A stretch of DNA of 64,000 nt from Talpa occidentalis (GCF_014898055.3 NW_023605305.1:114238734-114302733); one strand, 5' to 3'; shown: positions 11,431-24,959, counted from the stretch's first letter. A program made the numbers and translations. Notes: a model not told the origin generated them from the sequence alone.

Positions 11431-12309
11431 CACAGTGTTTGGAAAGCAGAGGCAAAGGAATGCTCTGACCTTGCCAAAGTCTGGGTAGGGAAGAGGGGCT
11501 GGGAGACTTCAGTGTTCTTTAAAATTATACAAAATACCTTTGATTAGCTCCTTGATGGCAACAGAAGAGCAACTGAAGTTCATTTTTAAGTCCACTTTAG
11601 GGTAAAAACATCTTCATATGACGAGTATTTAGAAATATTGACAAGTATTAGAAATATTGACTAATAAATGAAGAATGAAATATGTCCAAGTGGAATTTTT
11701 AAATAGTAACGAGAAAATGAGCAACGGCAAGCCAGCACAGCAAGCCCGGCGCTGGACGCCCCCCACACGTCAGCAGCCCTCACCGAAACACTCGTGTCAA
11801 CACCCGTCCTATTTTATAGACTAAATGATTGTGTCACAGACTGACCCCACAGCCGAACCGCGGGTATCATCTACGATGTGTCCCGGGTGCAGAGAGCCAG
11901 AGCGGGGGAACAGAACACGACTCGGGAGCGCAGACAGCACGTCGGCTCTGGGGACGTGGGTCTTTGAGGGGGAGCTAACCGGGGTGGCGCATGACGCCGA
12001 GAGCCTTTCCATGCCAAACCCTAACGATCCTTCTTAACCTGCTATCTTATGGACTAAGATGAGGGCAAGAGGAGAGCAGAGCTGCCTGTTCAGGCCAGCA
12101 GGGCTCAGGGAAAGGCCGCTGGAGCCCCTGCAGCTAGTGCCGAGAACCTGCCAGGAAGGGACCAAGGATATCTGCTGACCAGAAAGAAGGGTGAAGGGAA
12201 TGAGTTAGAGGAGAAAGCAAATGCTTCCTTGGAGCGGGGAGAGATCGGTGCTTTAAGACACAGCAGAAAAGCAGCAGCTGATGCCGAGGCCAGGGGTCGC
12301 CGAGGGAGG
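11431..12309. other. Non-coding, with a short local duplication
   Basis: AGTATTTAGAAATATTGACA at 11624 onward is repeated almost exactly as AGTATTAGAAATATTGACTA up to about 11661, an imperfect two-copy tandem of about 18 bp. The rest looks unique and non-coding. Confidence 0.5.
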
Positions 12310-12450
12310 AGACACACGCTCGGGCGCTGGACAGGCGTCCTGCCACCTGCTGCTGCAAGTTCAAATCCCGGCTCTACGACTCCCTGACTCCTTCGGGTGA
12401 GCCTGGGCAGCCCCTCTCCGCGCCGTCCTCACCGAGACTTCGGGCTGCTG
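12310..12450 (+). mobile_element. MIR SINE, CpG-rich degenerate copy
   Basis: AAGTTCAAATCCCGGCTCTA is the MIR tRNA-like B-box region in sense, followed by GAGCCTGGGCAGCCCCTCTC (for GACCTTGGGCAAGTTACTT) and a GTCCTCACCG block. CG dinucleotides remain unusually common for an old MIR. Confidence 0.6.
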
Positions 12451-12979
12451 TGTCCTGCTCCTGCAGGTGGCAAGAGAGAAAGACAACCACCCGGCTCTGG
12501 CCCATGACGGCTGCGACCCGTGTCCCGGTGCACGCCGTTATGGTTATTAATCCTGACCTGCTGAGGGAAGGACAAGAGGCGCCGCAGTCCAGCCCAGTGT
12601 CCTTGCCGGGCGCGGACAAGAGGAGGCCGCAAACACTGGGGTGGAGGAGCCCTGGCTGACCCTGGAGGCGGAAAGGCTGTCCGGGAGCCAGGAGCTCCTC
12701 TAACACTGCGTCAGCCTTTCTCCGCGAGGGCGAGCCTGGCAACCAGCCTGCTTGATGCGGGGAAGAGCTTCCCCAGAGGGGCTAGGTAGAGTCCCCAGGG
12801 TGGAGGATGGGGTATCGCCTACTTGTTCCCAACTTAAAATGTAAATAGATGAATTTTATCTGCTCAAGAAGAGGCCCAGCCAAGGGCCAGGGGTGACTAG
12901 GACATGGCCCTCTCCAAGCCCCAGGTCTAAGAGCCCCGAGTCTCACATTCCCGCAGTAGCCTTGGGTCTCCCTTCTCAC

Positions 12980-13075
12980 CTTCAGCCTCTGGTTGCTGAG
13001 CACCTACTGTGTGCCCAGCCCCCTCCGCACCCCCCCCCCCACTTTCCTTACATTCTAGGCTCCTCCTCTCGCTAG
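12980..13075 (-). mobile_element. L2 LINE 3' fragment, antisense
   Basis: TGCTGAGCACCTACTGTGTG followed by TTCCTTACATTCTAGGCTCC is the antisense L2 3' end. A C-rich run sits between the two blocks at 13028-13040. Confidence 0.55.
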
Positions 13076-15264
13076 GACTTCCTGCAGCACAAGGGCTGCA
13101 GGATGCAGCGTGGATGCAGACCCTGCTCAGCTTCCGCGCCTCCCAGAACTTCTCCCTGACCCAGGCCTGCGGGGCCTCCAGGCTGGGCTACCCCGCAGGC
13201 AGCCGGGAGCCTCCTGGGGGTCTGGGTTTCCACGCGGGCACCTAGCAACGTCGGCCCCAGAAATCATTAGTGCCATGCACCGATTTCCCTGTTTCCCCAG
13301 TGCTGAGTAATGGGGGTAAATTAAAACGCAGCATCATATAAATAGAGCACTTTAGCAAGTGATCACATCCCAGCGTCAAGCCGCAGCAACCGGGAGAGCA
13401 GGCGCTAACGAGACCCCGAAGGCTGTCTCCATCTCTGGCTCTGTCTCCCTCTCTGGCTCCACTCTCCCCTGTTTTGAAAGGACCAAGCGACTCCATTGCA
13501 GGAATGTCCTCGGGGAGACAATTCCACCAGGACAGACTATTACCAGGCCGTCACCGAGGAGGTGGGGAAAGGCTGGCCGCACAGGCTGATTGGTGGATTG
13601 GCTCGCAGGAGGCGCCAAAGCTGGTCTGACCAGCGCCCACCCTCCAGGGCGCCTGCTGTTCTGAGACCAGAAAACCGGGCAGCGCTGCAGAGTCCCACTC
13701 TCTGCAGCCAGCCACCCCGCTGCCGGCTCCCGTGGGTGCAGGGGAGCAAGCAGGACCCCACCTCCTGCCGGCTGACCCCAGGGCAGCCTGGAGGGAAATG
13801 CAGTTCCAGAATCTTGGCTGAAGCTGTGGTTGCCTTCCCCATCCTCTCACAGAATTGCTTATTTCTCTGGCAAAACCCTGATTCCTGGCATCAACGCGCT
13901 CCATGCGCGAGAAGAAGGATCAGATTTGCCATCTACTTGTCCAGGGTCTCAGGAGGCTTCACAGTCTAGTATTTGTACAGCACCCTGAGCGGTCGTGGAC
14001 ACTGAGGGTGTGGCACCTGCACGCTGGTCGCCGCCGCCACTGCGCGTGTGTACCTATGTCACCAGGCCCCACGGCGCCCCTGCGGAAGCTGTTGGTGTCT
14101 GTCTTTCTGGCCAAGGGAAGGAAGCCCCAAAAGTCACGTCAACTTGTCTAAATTTATAGACAAAGATTCAGGATTGAGTGGCGTTTTCCTTTACTTTGGG
14201 TCTTCTTGGGTTTTCTGTCCATTTAGCCAACGAGTGCCCGCTAGTCCTTCAACACTTCTCTAGATCTGCTCTTCTCCAGACCTCTGTGCATGATTTTCTG
14301 TGTCTTTCTGTTTCTTGACACACACACCACCCCCCACCCCCCCCACCCCCGCACAAGGTGAGAGAAGAGTATGCTCATCCTACAGCCAGTCCTGGGCGGC
14401 CGGCAGCTCTGAGCCCTGCCCCACAAACTTGCTTCCCTGCGTCCGTCCGTCCCTCTCTCCAGCCCCGTTCTCGTCACACACTTCCCAGAGACCGCAGCAT
14501 CCGCTGTCGGCAGACCCAGTCCGCCCACGCCACGCAGGCTCGCGCTCCACCTCCCCCTGGCGAGCGCCGTGCAGGGCCTGAGGACGGGTCCCCTCGCCAT
14601 GTGCTGCCACTCACCTGACCATAAACCACGCCGCTTATGAGCACTCACCTGGTGCCGCCTTTAACAACTGCTTAGCCCCGAATCTTTCCCAGGTCTATGT
14701 CCTGTTCTGGAAGCAGGAGGCATGTCTGTCTGTTTCAGCAACGGTCTCCGCACGCTTGACACTCCCAGGCATCAAGAGATACTCGTTGACTTTGTGTCTC
14801 GTTCCAGCCCCACCCTGGGGCGGGACTGTCCCTCGCTGGAGTCTCCTGTCCCCCTTCTCCCATCCTTCCCAACGGCACAAGCCACGGAGTTTTGTTTACT
14901 TGCTCAATCCCCTCTGTCAGCCGCTACGGTGGAAAGCAAACGGAGTCTGATGACCTAAGTCTGGGTCTCAGAAGGACCTTGCCTGAGCCGCCAGCTCCTC
15001 CGAGCACCCGTTCCTCCCACAGTCACCACCTGCAGGTCTTTCCCCTCTAGGACCTGCCATGAGACACCTTGCCGAGGCCATCCACGTCCCGCCTCAGCTA
15101 AATCAAACAGACCCTTTCCAGCCTTTGACTTTTGACTCCTCAGGACATCTGTCCTTACTGAGTTTTCCAGACACCCTCTCCTAGGTTCCCAGGAGATCAT
15201 CTTCACCTGATTCTCTTTTGATTTCTCCAGCTGCTGCTTCCTCCCATGGCTATCATTCTTATTC
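13076..15264. other. GC-moderate non-coding DNA
   Basis: I see no recognisable exon or repeat. A C-rich purine/pyrimidine strand-asymmetric tract lies at about 14321-14352 (ACACACCACCCCCCACCCCC-type). Open frames of up to about 157 codons here have low-complexity compositions and no recognisable domain. Confidence 0.45.
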
Positions 15265-15390
15265 TTTTAATTAAGTAACGAACATGTTAGCTCACATTAA
15301 TTGATGCTCACTATGTGCCAGGGTTATGCTAGATATGGTTCTAGATACGGTTCTACAAGACAGACACTATGATCGATCCTATTAAAAGAG
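15265..15390 (-). mobile_element. MIR SINE fragment, antisense
   Basis: GATGCTCACTATGTGCCAGG with GTTCTAGATACGGTTCTACA and a GACAGACACTATGATCGATC block follow antisense MIR order. Confidence 0.65.
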
Positions 15391-15519
15391 AGAAAGGGAC
15401 GTGGGGTAACATGACGTGTTGTGGGGGGTCACAGAACCTGCCCAGCGTTGTCTGATTCCAAAGCACAGTCTCTCAACAGAAAGACTGCTCTTCAGTTGCC
15501 TTTATATGTTTTCTTCCTC

Positions 15520-16281
15520 TACTTCTCCATTTCCTTGTAGGGTTCCTTGGAACTCTATTCTGGGTGTGCTTCTCTCTGTGTCTACTCTCCCTGGGCAACC
15601 TCGCCACTTCCTACTGGCTCTGCCCAGGGGAACTCCACCACATGCCTCTGCAGCCCACGCTCGTCTCCTGAACGCCGGGTCTTTTGCCCCAACTGCCCAC
15701 ACAATAGTGACATGTGACGTCTCTAACATGACCAGTTTCCTCCAAAACCTGCTCTTCCTTCCACTTTCCCATCTCAGCAAAACAGCAGGTCCATCAACCA
15801 GTTGACCAAGTCAGAAAGCTCAGTATCATGTTTTTCTCCTGTCACGCATTCTCCTAAACATGGTGTCCAAGGCCCATTAAGACTTGGTTCCTGCCCCTCT
15901 CCTTTCTTCGACTCATCCCAACAGTCTTCGCCACTGCAGTTCCCAGAGAGAGCCGAGCTCACTTTCCTCCTGTCCTCCCTGTCTCTACTCCTCTGTAGGT
16001 CATACCTCCAACTGTGACATGCTCCTATCCCCGGCCATTACTTAGCTCAACATGACAAGTAATTCAGCTCTCGAGTTAAAGTCACTTCTTCTGGAAATAC
16101 ACCCCTAGGCCAAATTAAATCTTCCTGCCGCCACCCTTCCTCCCCCCAAAGGTAATCTACCACTCGTCACTACAATGGCTTTTCAACTGTTGACGCAGTC
16201 TTCTGTGTTGTGGTATCTCAAGCATCACGCAGAGCGCCTCATAGAAAAGGCTCTCAAAAGATATTGAATGAACGAATGAAC
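15520..16281 (+). mobile_element. L2-class LINE 3' region including its terminus
   Basis: Several blocks follow the order of the long L2-type 3' consensus. CTGAACGCCGGGTCTTTTGC comes first, then CTCTAACATGACCAGTTTCC and CAAAACCTGCTCTTCCTTCC. CCCATCTCAGCAAAACAGCA follows, then CAAGTCAGAAAGCTCAGTAT, and finally the terminus GCAGAGCGCCTCATAGAAAA ... TTGAATGAACGAATGAACT at 16263-16281. It is an ancient dead copy and one of the longest repeat remnants in the window. Part of the coding region is included, but no open frame persists. Confidence 0.7.
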
Positions 16282-19254
16282 TGCAAAATAGAGTTAATCA
16301 TAACCACTTCTCAGTTAGACTGTGTAATTGTAGAAATTACACGAGACGGTATATGTGATTATACGTCGTAAGCTGAAAATTGTAGAACAAATTCCAAAAA
16401 CAATAAAAAATCATGCATGGTTGATAGCCCCTATTTTTCAGATTCCTAATCCCCGTTCTGGACCTCCCAGACCTCAACAGCCTCAACAGATCCTCGTGTA
16501 TCAAAAACCCATCCGGGACCCAGACTTCAGCGGAGTCTTATCTGGCTTGCAGGCTCTCTTTGGACCCAGGAGCTGCTTGGCGTCTCCCCCACGATCACCA
16601 TCTGTTCAGTCCCTAACATGGCTCTATCGGCAGTTACTGCCAAGCGAGACTCTGGTCCAGTGCAATTCAGTTCTCTAGGCTGATTCCCACTAAGCTGAGG
16701 ACGCTCAGGCACGGTCTCTGCACCAAGGATCAGCCTCTCTCCTCCGACCCTCCCTAATGGTCCCTCTTGCCTTTGGGGGAGGGGCATCCTGCCCCAGGCT
16801 GCTCCGGGCCACGGAGAAACTGATTTGGAAAGGGAGAGATGGCTGTTTTCAAGCAAACCTGTGAAGAGCAGTTTACGGGAGAGAGGCTGGAATGGACAGG
16901 AGAGGGACAGGAGAGGAAAAGAAGGACACACCGGGGTGAGGAGGGACCTCTGGCTGAGCTGGACTCCGCCCTCCCTGGCATTCCTTGTTCCCTGGACAAG
17001 GCCATCTCACCAAAGCGGGAGCCTGTCTCTGGGCAGCCCCAGCAGTGGGTGCCCTGCTCTCCTCCAGGTTTATCTGCACAAGACACGCATGTGGTCTCGT
17101 GATTTAATTTGCAAAGAGAGTTGCTGAAGCAGAGCCATTCCTGAGTTTAGAGACCAAAGTCAGGGTTAATCTCAAATATGTGTGTGAGTGTGCATTATCA
17201 CCACCGGGGATATGCTGTGGGAAATTCAATCATTGAATCAGTTGACAGTTTCAAATTATTAAAACCACCATAATCCTAATAGAAAAACCTCTTGGTTCAC
17301 CCACTAGGCGAGGAGCTCAGGTGTTCCCCCTCCACTTCGGCCCCCTCTTCTTAGACTAACACCCTTTGTGACTTCTTGAAAACAGCCCTGAATGTGCAGC
17401 ACCCAGTGTTACGCGCATACACACATGGAGGGAAAGCACTTCGGAGGACCTGCCTGGAGCCATCTTTACCAGGAATGGACTTGCTCCTACCATGCAAGCT
17501 GTTTATTGGCAAGTCTCAACACTGGAGGTGCCCAGCGCGGAGCACTGGCTACATTTACTTCCTTCAACTATTGGGCTCATTTGCAATCAGCACATCTAGA
17601 CTCCGAACAAAGCGCTGACTGGACACTCCAGGTGAACACTCCACACCCTCACCTGGAGGAGGGACCTTTCCTCTTCACCCTCTTGCCTTTGGGGGCGCTG
17701 AGCCCCCCCCACCATGTCTGAGCCCCATTCGGCTCTCACCCCACTCCAGCTCCTGCGTGCAAACCTCCACCCCCACACCCCTGCTGAGCACGGGCCTGAA
17801 GCACGTTGCTTGTACATCAGGAGACTACGCTTACCTGCACCTTCTCTGTTTTCACTGTGCAATTTGGGGAAGTGACAGAACTGTCATAATGTGTATGTTT
17901 AAGTCTCAGTTTTAAATTCAACAGAGGAGAAAAGGAGGGGGCTCGTGAAGACACATTTTATAATTTTTCAAGATATTAGTCCTAGAGCCTCATTTTTCCC
18001 ACCCCCCAAGAAATCTCTGCATAACAACTAGAGAGAATGATGAGCAGTGACACCTTGGAAGGCAGCCAGTGTGACAGTAAGAGACAGATAAGATTTTATA
18101 CCCGGGGTGGAGGTGTGGGGGGGGGGTGCTTAGACCTGACTTGGTCCAATGTGCCGTGTTAGGTAAGGGCGATGAGTCCCAGGGAGGTGCTTCAGTTTGC
18201 TCTGGGTCCCGCCAGGAGTTTGGTCTAGAGCCAGCCCCCTTGGCACCTCTGGCAGGCTACTCAGATCCGGGCAGGGTTAAGGAGCAGCAACAGAGCGTGT
18301 GCGGCAGCCTGGAGGGAGGCCCTGGTGAAGGGCATGAGGCTCAGGGCACCAAGCAGCCAGGAAGGACCGCAGAGCAAGATGCTTTCAAAGCACAATTTCA
18401 AGCTGCACAGTCAAGCTTGAGACGTCTGAGGCACGAGAGGACCAGATGGGCCCGGCCTGGGCAGCAGTCGGGCACTGGGAAATTCACTGGGAGTCAAGGC
18501 AACCGGAAGAAGCTGAATCAAAGCAGCAGATTTGCAAAGAGCGCAGGGCTCGGCATACAAAAGCTGCAGCTGCAGACTCAAGGACGGTGCTGAGATTTAT
18601 GAAGTGTGGCTGGAACTTCTGGTCACATCGGTCCCCTCCGTCTGGACTGTGAGTCACAGCCACATCCAGATGAGTTGTGTTGTTGACCATAATGGGAGGG
18701 TGAATGGCAGCTCTGATTGCCTGCACCACAATCAACCTTTAAGATGACCAGAAATTTTGATCTGGCGAATCTGTGGCCCAGATAATACAGCAATTGCCGC
18801 GGACAGTAGCAGCTTCAAAGACAAAGGTCACAGTGCACTGTCCATTGATGGAGAAGCCCACTTTGTCCTAGGTCAGAGCCCAAATTAACACAGATCTTTT
18901 GGGGGGGGGTCAGGTCGAGGGGAGGGGGAGAGCAAAGAGCTCAAGAATGGAGAGAGGCGAACAGATAGCTTCTCATCGCAGAAGTGGGTCAGCAGGCAAA
19001 CACTGGCGCTCCTGATGCTAAAACGACAAACTTCTGTGCAGTTTTCTTGCCAGTATATTCAGAAGAGTTTGTCACAAATCTTGAGTAAGTCACTTAACTT
19101 TGCTATGTGTCAGGCTAAATCAACACAATGTGAAAACATCTGGATGAAAACAAAATGTCTCTGTCAGTTGTCTGGATGTTTTGTCTACCTGACATCAAAC
19201 AGCTGCATTCTCATAAACATTTGGATGATGCACCGAATTTTTCATTTTTCATTC
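16282..19254. other. Non-coding, nothing firm recognised
   Basis: Unique-looking DNA. GAAATTACACGAGACGG near 16333 could be a MIR scrap. G-rich runs are present at 18114-18127 and 18900-18909. No exon, RNA gene or further repeat is supported. Confidence 0.45.
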
Positions 19255-19325
19255 AGATCACAGAATCATAGACTCTCCAACTTGGCAGGAACTTAAAGGT
19301 CATCTAATCCCTGATATTTGGCATA
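19255..19325 (-). mobile_element. Ancient CR1/L3- or MIR3-type tail fragment
   Basis: CACAGAATCATAGACTCTCC followed by AACTTAAAGGTCATCTAATC is the antisense form of the widespread TCTATGATTCT 3' tail module of old CR1/L3-type LINEs and related SINEs. It is too short to assign further. Confidence 0.4.
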
Positions 19326-20617
19326 GCCTCAAATGACCTGTTCAGTTTTACTGTGCAAATCAAATACTAAGAGATGGCCATGTGTTATGACTAATTATGC
19401 ATATTGTATCTTACTTAAACACATGTTTATTTTAACATTTTGTTCTCCTTGCTGTTTAATTGAATTGTAAATGAATCATTCACAGGGTAAACTAGATTAT
19501 TATATGTATGAAAATACAATGAAATCCTATAATTAGCCCAGCCTCAATTAAAAAAAAGAAAAAAGAAAAACCTACAGGTGTATAAATGTGTGTGAACCTT
19601 GGTGTTTGGCTCAGCGCGGAGCCAGGAAGCGGGTTGAGCCATTTCTGGTCCGGGAGCTACCTGCTCCGTTCAGCAGGGAGAGGGGTTTGCAGAGAAGTTT
19701 GCTTCCTGTCTTTTTCACTGCCTTACCTGTGCCTGCCAGTTATCAGACTCAAACCAGGTGCCTCTCCCTAGACTAAGGCAAAGTAAGGGCCAAAGACTGA
19801 AATTCATTAACTCCAAAGATCCGTTTCAGAATCTGAGTCTGTCGCATCCAGATGGCCACGGCTTCTTCCCACCCCAACCCCCTTTTGTCATCAGAGAACT
19901 CCTTTAAAAACATTCACTCAGATACAGCTCCACAGAGAAGACGCGCTGAGGACAGCTTCTGGCTCCCGCGGCCTCATTTCCCTGACAGTCGCATGGAGCC
20001 TTTCGTTACCGCAGACTCTGGGCCACCGTCTCCTCTGTACTGGTGGGCGCCCCAGAAATGGGTATGGCCAAATGAAGATACAGGAGCCAATGGGAAACAT
20101 TTTCCACAACTAAATTATGTGTGCACGGAGTTAAAATGACAGTCGGGGGAGAAGAGCGAAGTTAGAAAGTCCAGGAAAAGGGAAAAAGGGAGAAACAAGA
20201 TGGTGAGTCAATGAGGCAGGAAGTCGAGGAAGACGGTTCTGGATGGCAGGAGGTGGAGATGGGGGGGTTCTTAGATTTGCAGTGATGAAAGCTGATAACG
20301 GGGCGGTGGAGAGGTGGTAGTACATCAATCAGCCAGCCGGCCAGCCGCGCTCACTGGGCCCCACTGTGCAGACAGAGTTGTTGGCACCAATCACCACAAG
20401 GAGCTAGTCAGACTCTAAAAGACCTTCCAAGATGAGCCTGGAAACTAGTGGAGACACCACCACAGAAAAACACCTCTGCGAACTTACGAGGAAGCAGAAT
20501 CCTATAGAAGGATGAAGAAAGTGATCCCCTCAACAGGCAGTGAGTGATGCAACCGCACGCACAAAAAATAACTCAGGCAATCTAGATGGTCTGGGCTTAA
20601 TACATGTGTGTGTCAGA
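19326..20617. other. Non-coding, nothing recognised
   Basis: AT-rich at first (19326-19600), then GC-moderate. No exon or repeat recognised. Confidence 0.45.
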
Positions 20618-20695
20618 GGTAACACTTATTGAGTGCTTCCTACGCTACAGATAGTGTGTTAAGCACTTTATACACATTACACCTTATATATGGGA
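20618..20695 (-). mobile_element. MIR SINE fragment, antisense
   Basis: AACACTTATTGAGTGCTTCC and GTGTGTTAAGCACTTTATAC are the antisense 3' part of MIR, truncated before the GAGGAAACTGAGG core. Confidence 0.7.
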
Positions 20696-21915
20696 AATGT
20701 GGACAAGCCTAGGAAGTCTAAACAGTAAGTAATATGCCCCTCATTTTGGTATGAAATGAAATAAATGGAAGGGTATGGAGTAGAGGGGTAAGAACAGCCT
20801 TCCGCAAGCAAGGATTTCACATAACTCGTCGTGACGGCGCACGGGCGGCTCTAAAGTGGAGGCCATGGATTAATTCATAATTTTCTCAGATACAAAAATG
20901 ACTTATGGGGAACAGTGATTCCCTCTTACCTAGCAGGAGGAAACTGTCTGCTGCCCTCTGTCTACACCTCAACATGACGTCGTCGTTCTGTGGTGTTTCT
21001 CTGTGTTTCTCAGTCTTAAACATCATGCTTTAATGCGTTTTAGTGGGGATAGTCTAAACTCTTGAGTGACAGTTCGAAGACTCACAAAGATCTTAAGAAA
21101 TGTGCTTCGCAAGGATGAAGACTCGCTCTTGATTTTCGAGAAAATCCATCCACCCCCAGCTACTCATTGGGAGTGGATAGATTCTCTAATGTCTCTCTTT
21201 AATCTGGCTCTAGAGCGGGACAGTGTAGACTCAGAATGCGCAGTTACACAGAGCTCCAGCTGACAGCTTTGCCCTTAAGTCTCCCGGGGCCTAACATGCA
21301 GGGATGACTCAAGGTTTTGGAAGAGAGATTTGTAAAATGTGTGCTGAACGGCCAGTCTGTTCTCAAAAGATAGCCGGCCTCCCTCTCCCACCCCCTGCCG
21401 CACTGAGGGGCGAGATTCTGGGCTCTCCCTTGAACGAGGCCACTTATGTTCTGTGCCCAAGAGCTTGCTCTCCCTGACCAGGTCATAGTTGATTGGACAT
21501 AACGGCGGCCAATGTGGATTTTGCTAGATAACGCTAATAATGCACAAAGTTCTGCACCAACAGAAATGATGATTAAATAGGACAATAAGGCTCTTTCAGG
21601 AATTTTAACTGGCAACCTCCAACCAAAGCCCCAGACGGTACCATGAGCAACGGCAAGGAGATGGGTGCAGAAGAGCAGCTGAGATGACAGCACGGCCAGG
21701 ACTGTGGGGAAGGTACAAAGAAGGCCCCTCGGGGTTAGAGCCCCTGGAGCCAGATGACATTCACTCACCGTGAGGCCACTGTGCCAGACACTCTGCTGAG
21801 GTGTGGTGCTCCTGATGCCGCAGGCATGGCTCCCTAAGCCCCAGGGAGCTAGGTAGCCTCAGGGAATATCAAGTCCTAGGAAAGAAAAAAAAACTCCTGG
21901 TTAGGGGTCATCTAT
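20696..21915. other. Non-coding, nothing recognised
   Basis: Unique-looking DNA with no exon or repeat I can support. An open frame of 174 codons on the minus strand (21244-21768) has no recognisable domain. Confidence 0.45.
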
Positions 21916-22757
21916 CAGTGCTGCTCAAAGCACGCCCGAGGACTAGTGGGATCCATCACCCCTCCCGTGCATGCAGACTGAGCAGCTCAGAGTAAGCATT
22001 TGGAAAGTAGAAATCTGACCTTGCCCTAACATCTAACGTTATGTCTTGTGGGATCCCCAGCCCCCCTTGTTTCGGGGGCTATTGTCTTGGTGCCCAGGGT
22101 TCCTGCTAGTCAAGCTAACATACATGTCGAGTCAGGCAGGGGCCTCTCAGGGCAAAAGTCCCAGTTGAGGAACATGCTGAGAACACAGTCTCTGCTGAAA
22201 ACAGCAGGCGGACTTCAGTGCCAGCTTAGCAGGAGGGGCTAGACCACCTTACTTGTAAACATCAGCAGAAAGTCAGGTAAGAATAGGGATTAGAGATAGG
22301 ATGTTTTGATTAGCAGGAACTATGGAGCCCCCCCAAGCAATAGCCTCTGGTCATCCCACCCTAGCTTGCGCCAGCCAGACGATGACACACACACGACATG
22401 CCTCCACAGGCTTGCCCACCTTCTCTGAACCTGGTTCTAAATAAACAGGAGACTGCCCAGAGATCGGGGCTGCACTTTTTAAGGTGCAAGCTCTCCAGGC
22501 TGCTCCCCACTTGGGCTGTGAGTAACCTTTCTCTCATCCCGCTCCGTGTCCAAGGCTGCGCCCCACAAGGCGACAACATCGATGAATCCAATAATAAAGT
22601 TGGGCTAGCATTTTGTAAGTCTGCGGGGATTTTTTTCATTTCATTTTTCTAGTAACTCACTTTTATTGTGTTTTACAAATCTATCAGTACATGAAGGATT
22701 AGGATCTAGAAAAGCTAAGTAACTGGTCCTTCATAATGGATGGTTTGAAGAGCACTG

Positions 22758-23693
22758 ATCTAGTCCCGTTTTCAAGCTGTGAATCCTTAATTGAATAGTG
22801 GATGGCAGCCCATTAATGAGTCGTGAAATCAATTTGTGTGGATACCGGTTTTAACAACAGAACAGAAGATACCAGGGAGTATTACATGTAGTGAGGGTGA
22901 AACTTTGATTCTTAAAAGCACAGGTGGAGAGACGCAGGTAGTTTCGTATGTACATACAGCGGGGAATTCAACCTGAGTCCCCATGTTTTGTTTGTAAATT
23001 GTGCCTCTGCTTTTTCAACAAGTAGAGGGAAAATTTTGCACATCACTGGAGAACAATGTTCGCTATCCCATGCCCTTTGTGTTGTCTGGTTTGTGATTCT
23101 ATGGGAGTGAGTTGCAGATACTGAGTGTGACAAAATAATTTTCTGGACATGAAGATGTATCGCTTCTGGTAGGAACTCAGTCATGCCCACATCCCCTGTG
23201 GAAGAAATCACAGGGGTCTGTTCTTGGGCTTCTCTCTTAGAACAGTTACCACGCCTCTCTAGGTCCCTCTTGATTTAAATAAAATCGTTAATGAGTGTTC
23301 ATTCTAAGCCCGTGTGAAGTCAGAGTCGACCTTGTCTTGAGCATCATCTCGTAACAAAGGTCATAGGAGCGCTTTCATGCACCAAAAGGTCTGTTCAAAT
23401 TTGGGTCAACTGCAATGAAATGGAATTCCTGACAAGAAGCAAAGCCTCATTCCCAGCCAGGCTGAGGGGCTTCCTCCTGGCTTAACTTTCTCCAGCTGCT
23501 GCAGCGCAGAATCGGGGAGGAGGGGAGAAGGTCTTTGCACAGAACATGGGCAGGCAGTGAACTGATGGCAGCTCTATGTACACACTCCTTGCTCCTAAGG
23601 TATTTCAAAGGACGGTCTCACTACAGTTCCCAAAAATCTGAAGACACAAATAAATCTTCAGGCAAATCACAAGTCGAAGGTCTTACCAACAAT
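22758..23693. other. Non-coding, nothing recognised
   Basis: Mildly AT-rich DNA with no supported feature. Confidence 0.45.
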
Positions 23694-23832
23694 AAGAGCA
23701 CCGGCCTGAGAATCAAAAATCTAGATTATACAGCCAGCTTGATTGCTAATTAGCTGCACAATCTCAAATAAGTTACTTAACCTCTCTGGGCCTCAGAGTC
23801 CTCATCTGTACATTGACTGAGGTCAATAGTCT
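23694..23832 (+). mobile_element. MIR SINE, sense
   Basis: This is one of the best-kept MIRs here. GCACAATCTCAAATAAGTTA, then CTTAACCTCTCTGGGCCTCA, then GAGTCCTCATCTGTACATTG are the MIR core in sense, preceded by the tRNA-like head region. The 3' end is missing. Confidence 0.9.
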
Positions 23833-24705
23833 CTCTCCAGTCTTCCCCAGAGAAAGCTTGCACACAGCCAGAATTTGCAAAAGAAGGAGAGAAGCCCTGT
23901 CTGGTAGGGTCTGTTGGTTTCAGCTCTCCACAATATGGAGTTTGCTATTATAGGGGCCCTCTGGATGCTGAGGAAGCACAGTCAGAGAACCACAGAACTC
24001 AGGAGCCCTCAAGCTCTTCCTAACGCCATGATACTACAGTCAATGATTTCATCTGAGCTAAGAATATTAAGAAACCTCTCCCAGCCTGTTCCACCCTTTC
24101 CTTCCTGGCCCCACCCCACCCCCTTGACCATCTCCAATTTTAGATCTAACCTTTGGTGTCCTTGAACATCCTCAGTTCCCTTAACCCCGGGATCCACCCC
24201 AAGCTTCGGATCAAAATATATCCATTGGACTCTTAACAATCTGTTTAATCATCTGCATCCCCCACCTGCCGTGAGTCCCCAGCATGGGAGCACCATCTTC
24301 TCAGCCATGCTCAGGGTCAGGACAGTGACAGAGACACTCTCCTCCACCCCACCAGGGTGTCACTGCTCACATACACACAACTCCTTGCCAGACAGTACCA
24401 CCTTGGGGATCTTTTAGGGTCTTCAAAAACTAGATGCCCCAAACTGGACACAGCTTCCATTCAGAGTCCACACTTCTTCCTGCAGTTCCAGTGCAGGAGG
24501 GACTTGCAACCCACGTGCTGCCCAGACCAGAGATCCTGACACCTCACTTTCCTCCTCCACCAACCAGCCGCATGCCCTTCCATGCCACCTCCTCCCATTC
24601 TTGACACTTTGTGTCCTTCGCCACTGCTGTTGCCCTAGTCCAGTCCACTGGGTAATAACTGGTAATTCTGATGTTGCTTTCATGGTGTCAAGTGTTACCA
24701 AAAGG

Positions 24706-24845
24706 TACAATCCTCTTCATACATTAGATCCATCAATGTTCATACCCACCCTGGGAGGCTAGCACAGCTGGTAGTCTCATTTTATGATTAAAGAATCTGA
24801 TGTTTCTAGAGACCCAACAACTTGACCATACTGGGCAATGTGGGA
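24706..24845 (-). mobile_element. MIR SINE (degenerate), antisense
   Basis: TAGTCTCATTTTATGATTAA and AGAGACCCAACAACTTGACC correspond to the antisense core (CCCATTTTACAGATGAGG ... AGGTTAAGTAACTTGCCC). Similarity is modest. Confidence 0.5.
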
Positions 24846-24959
24846 ACATTTAAATCCCTTCTCTCTCACGCTAATGCTGGAGCCATTAACCATTACCCCT
24901 GAGCAGAAACATTGGCCAGTGCTGTATCCCTACCACCTGGCTTGCCCTGGAAGTCCTTT

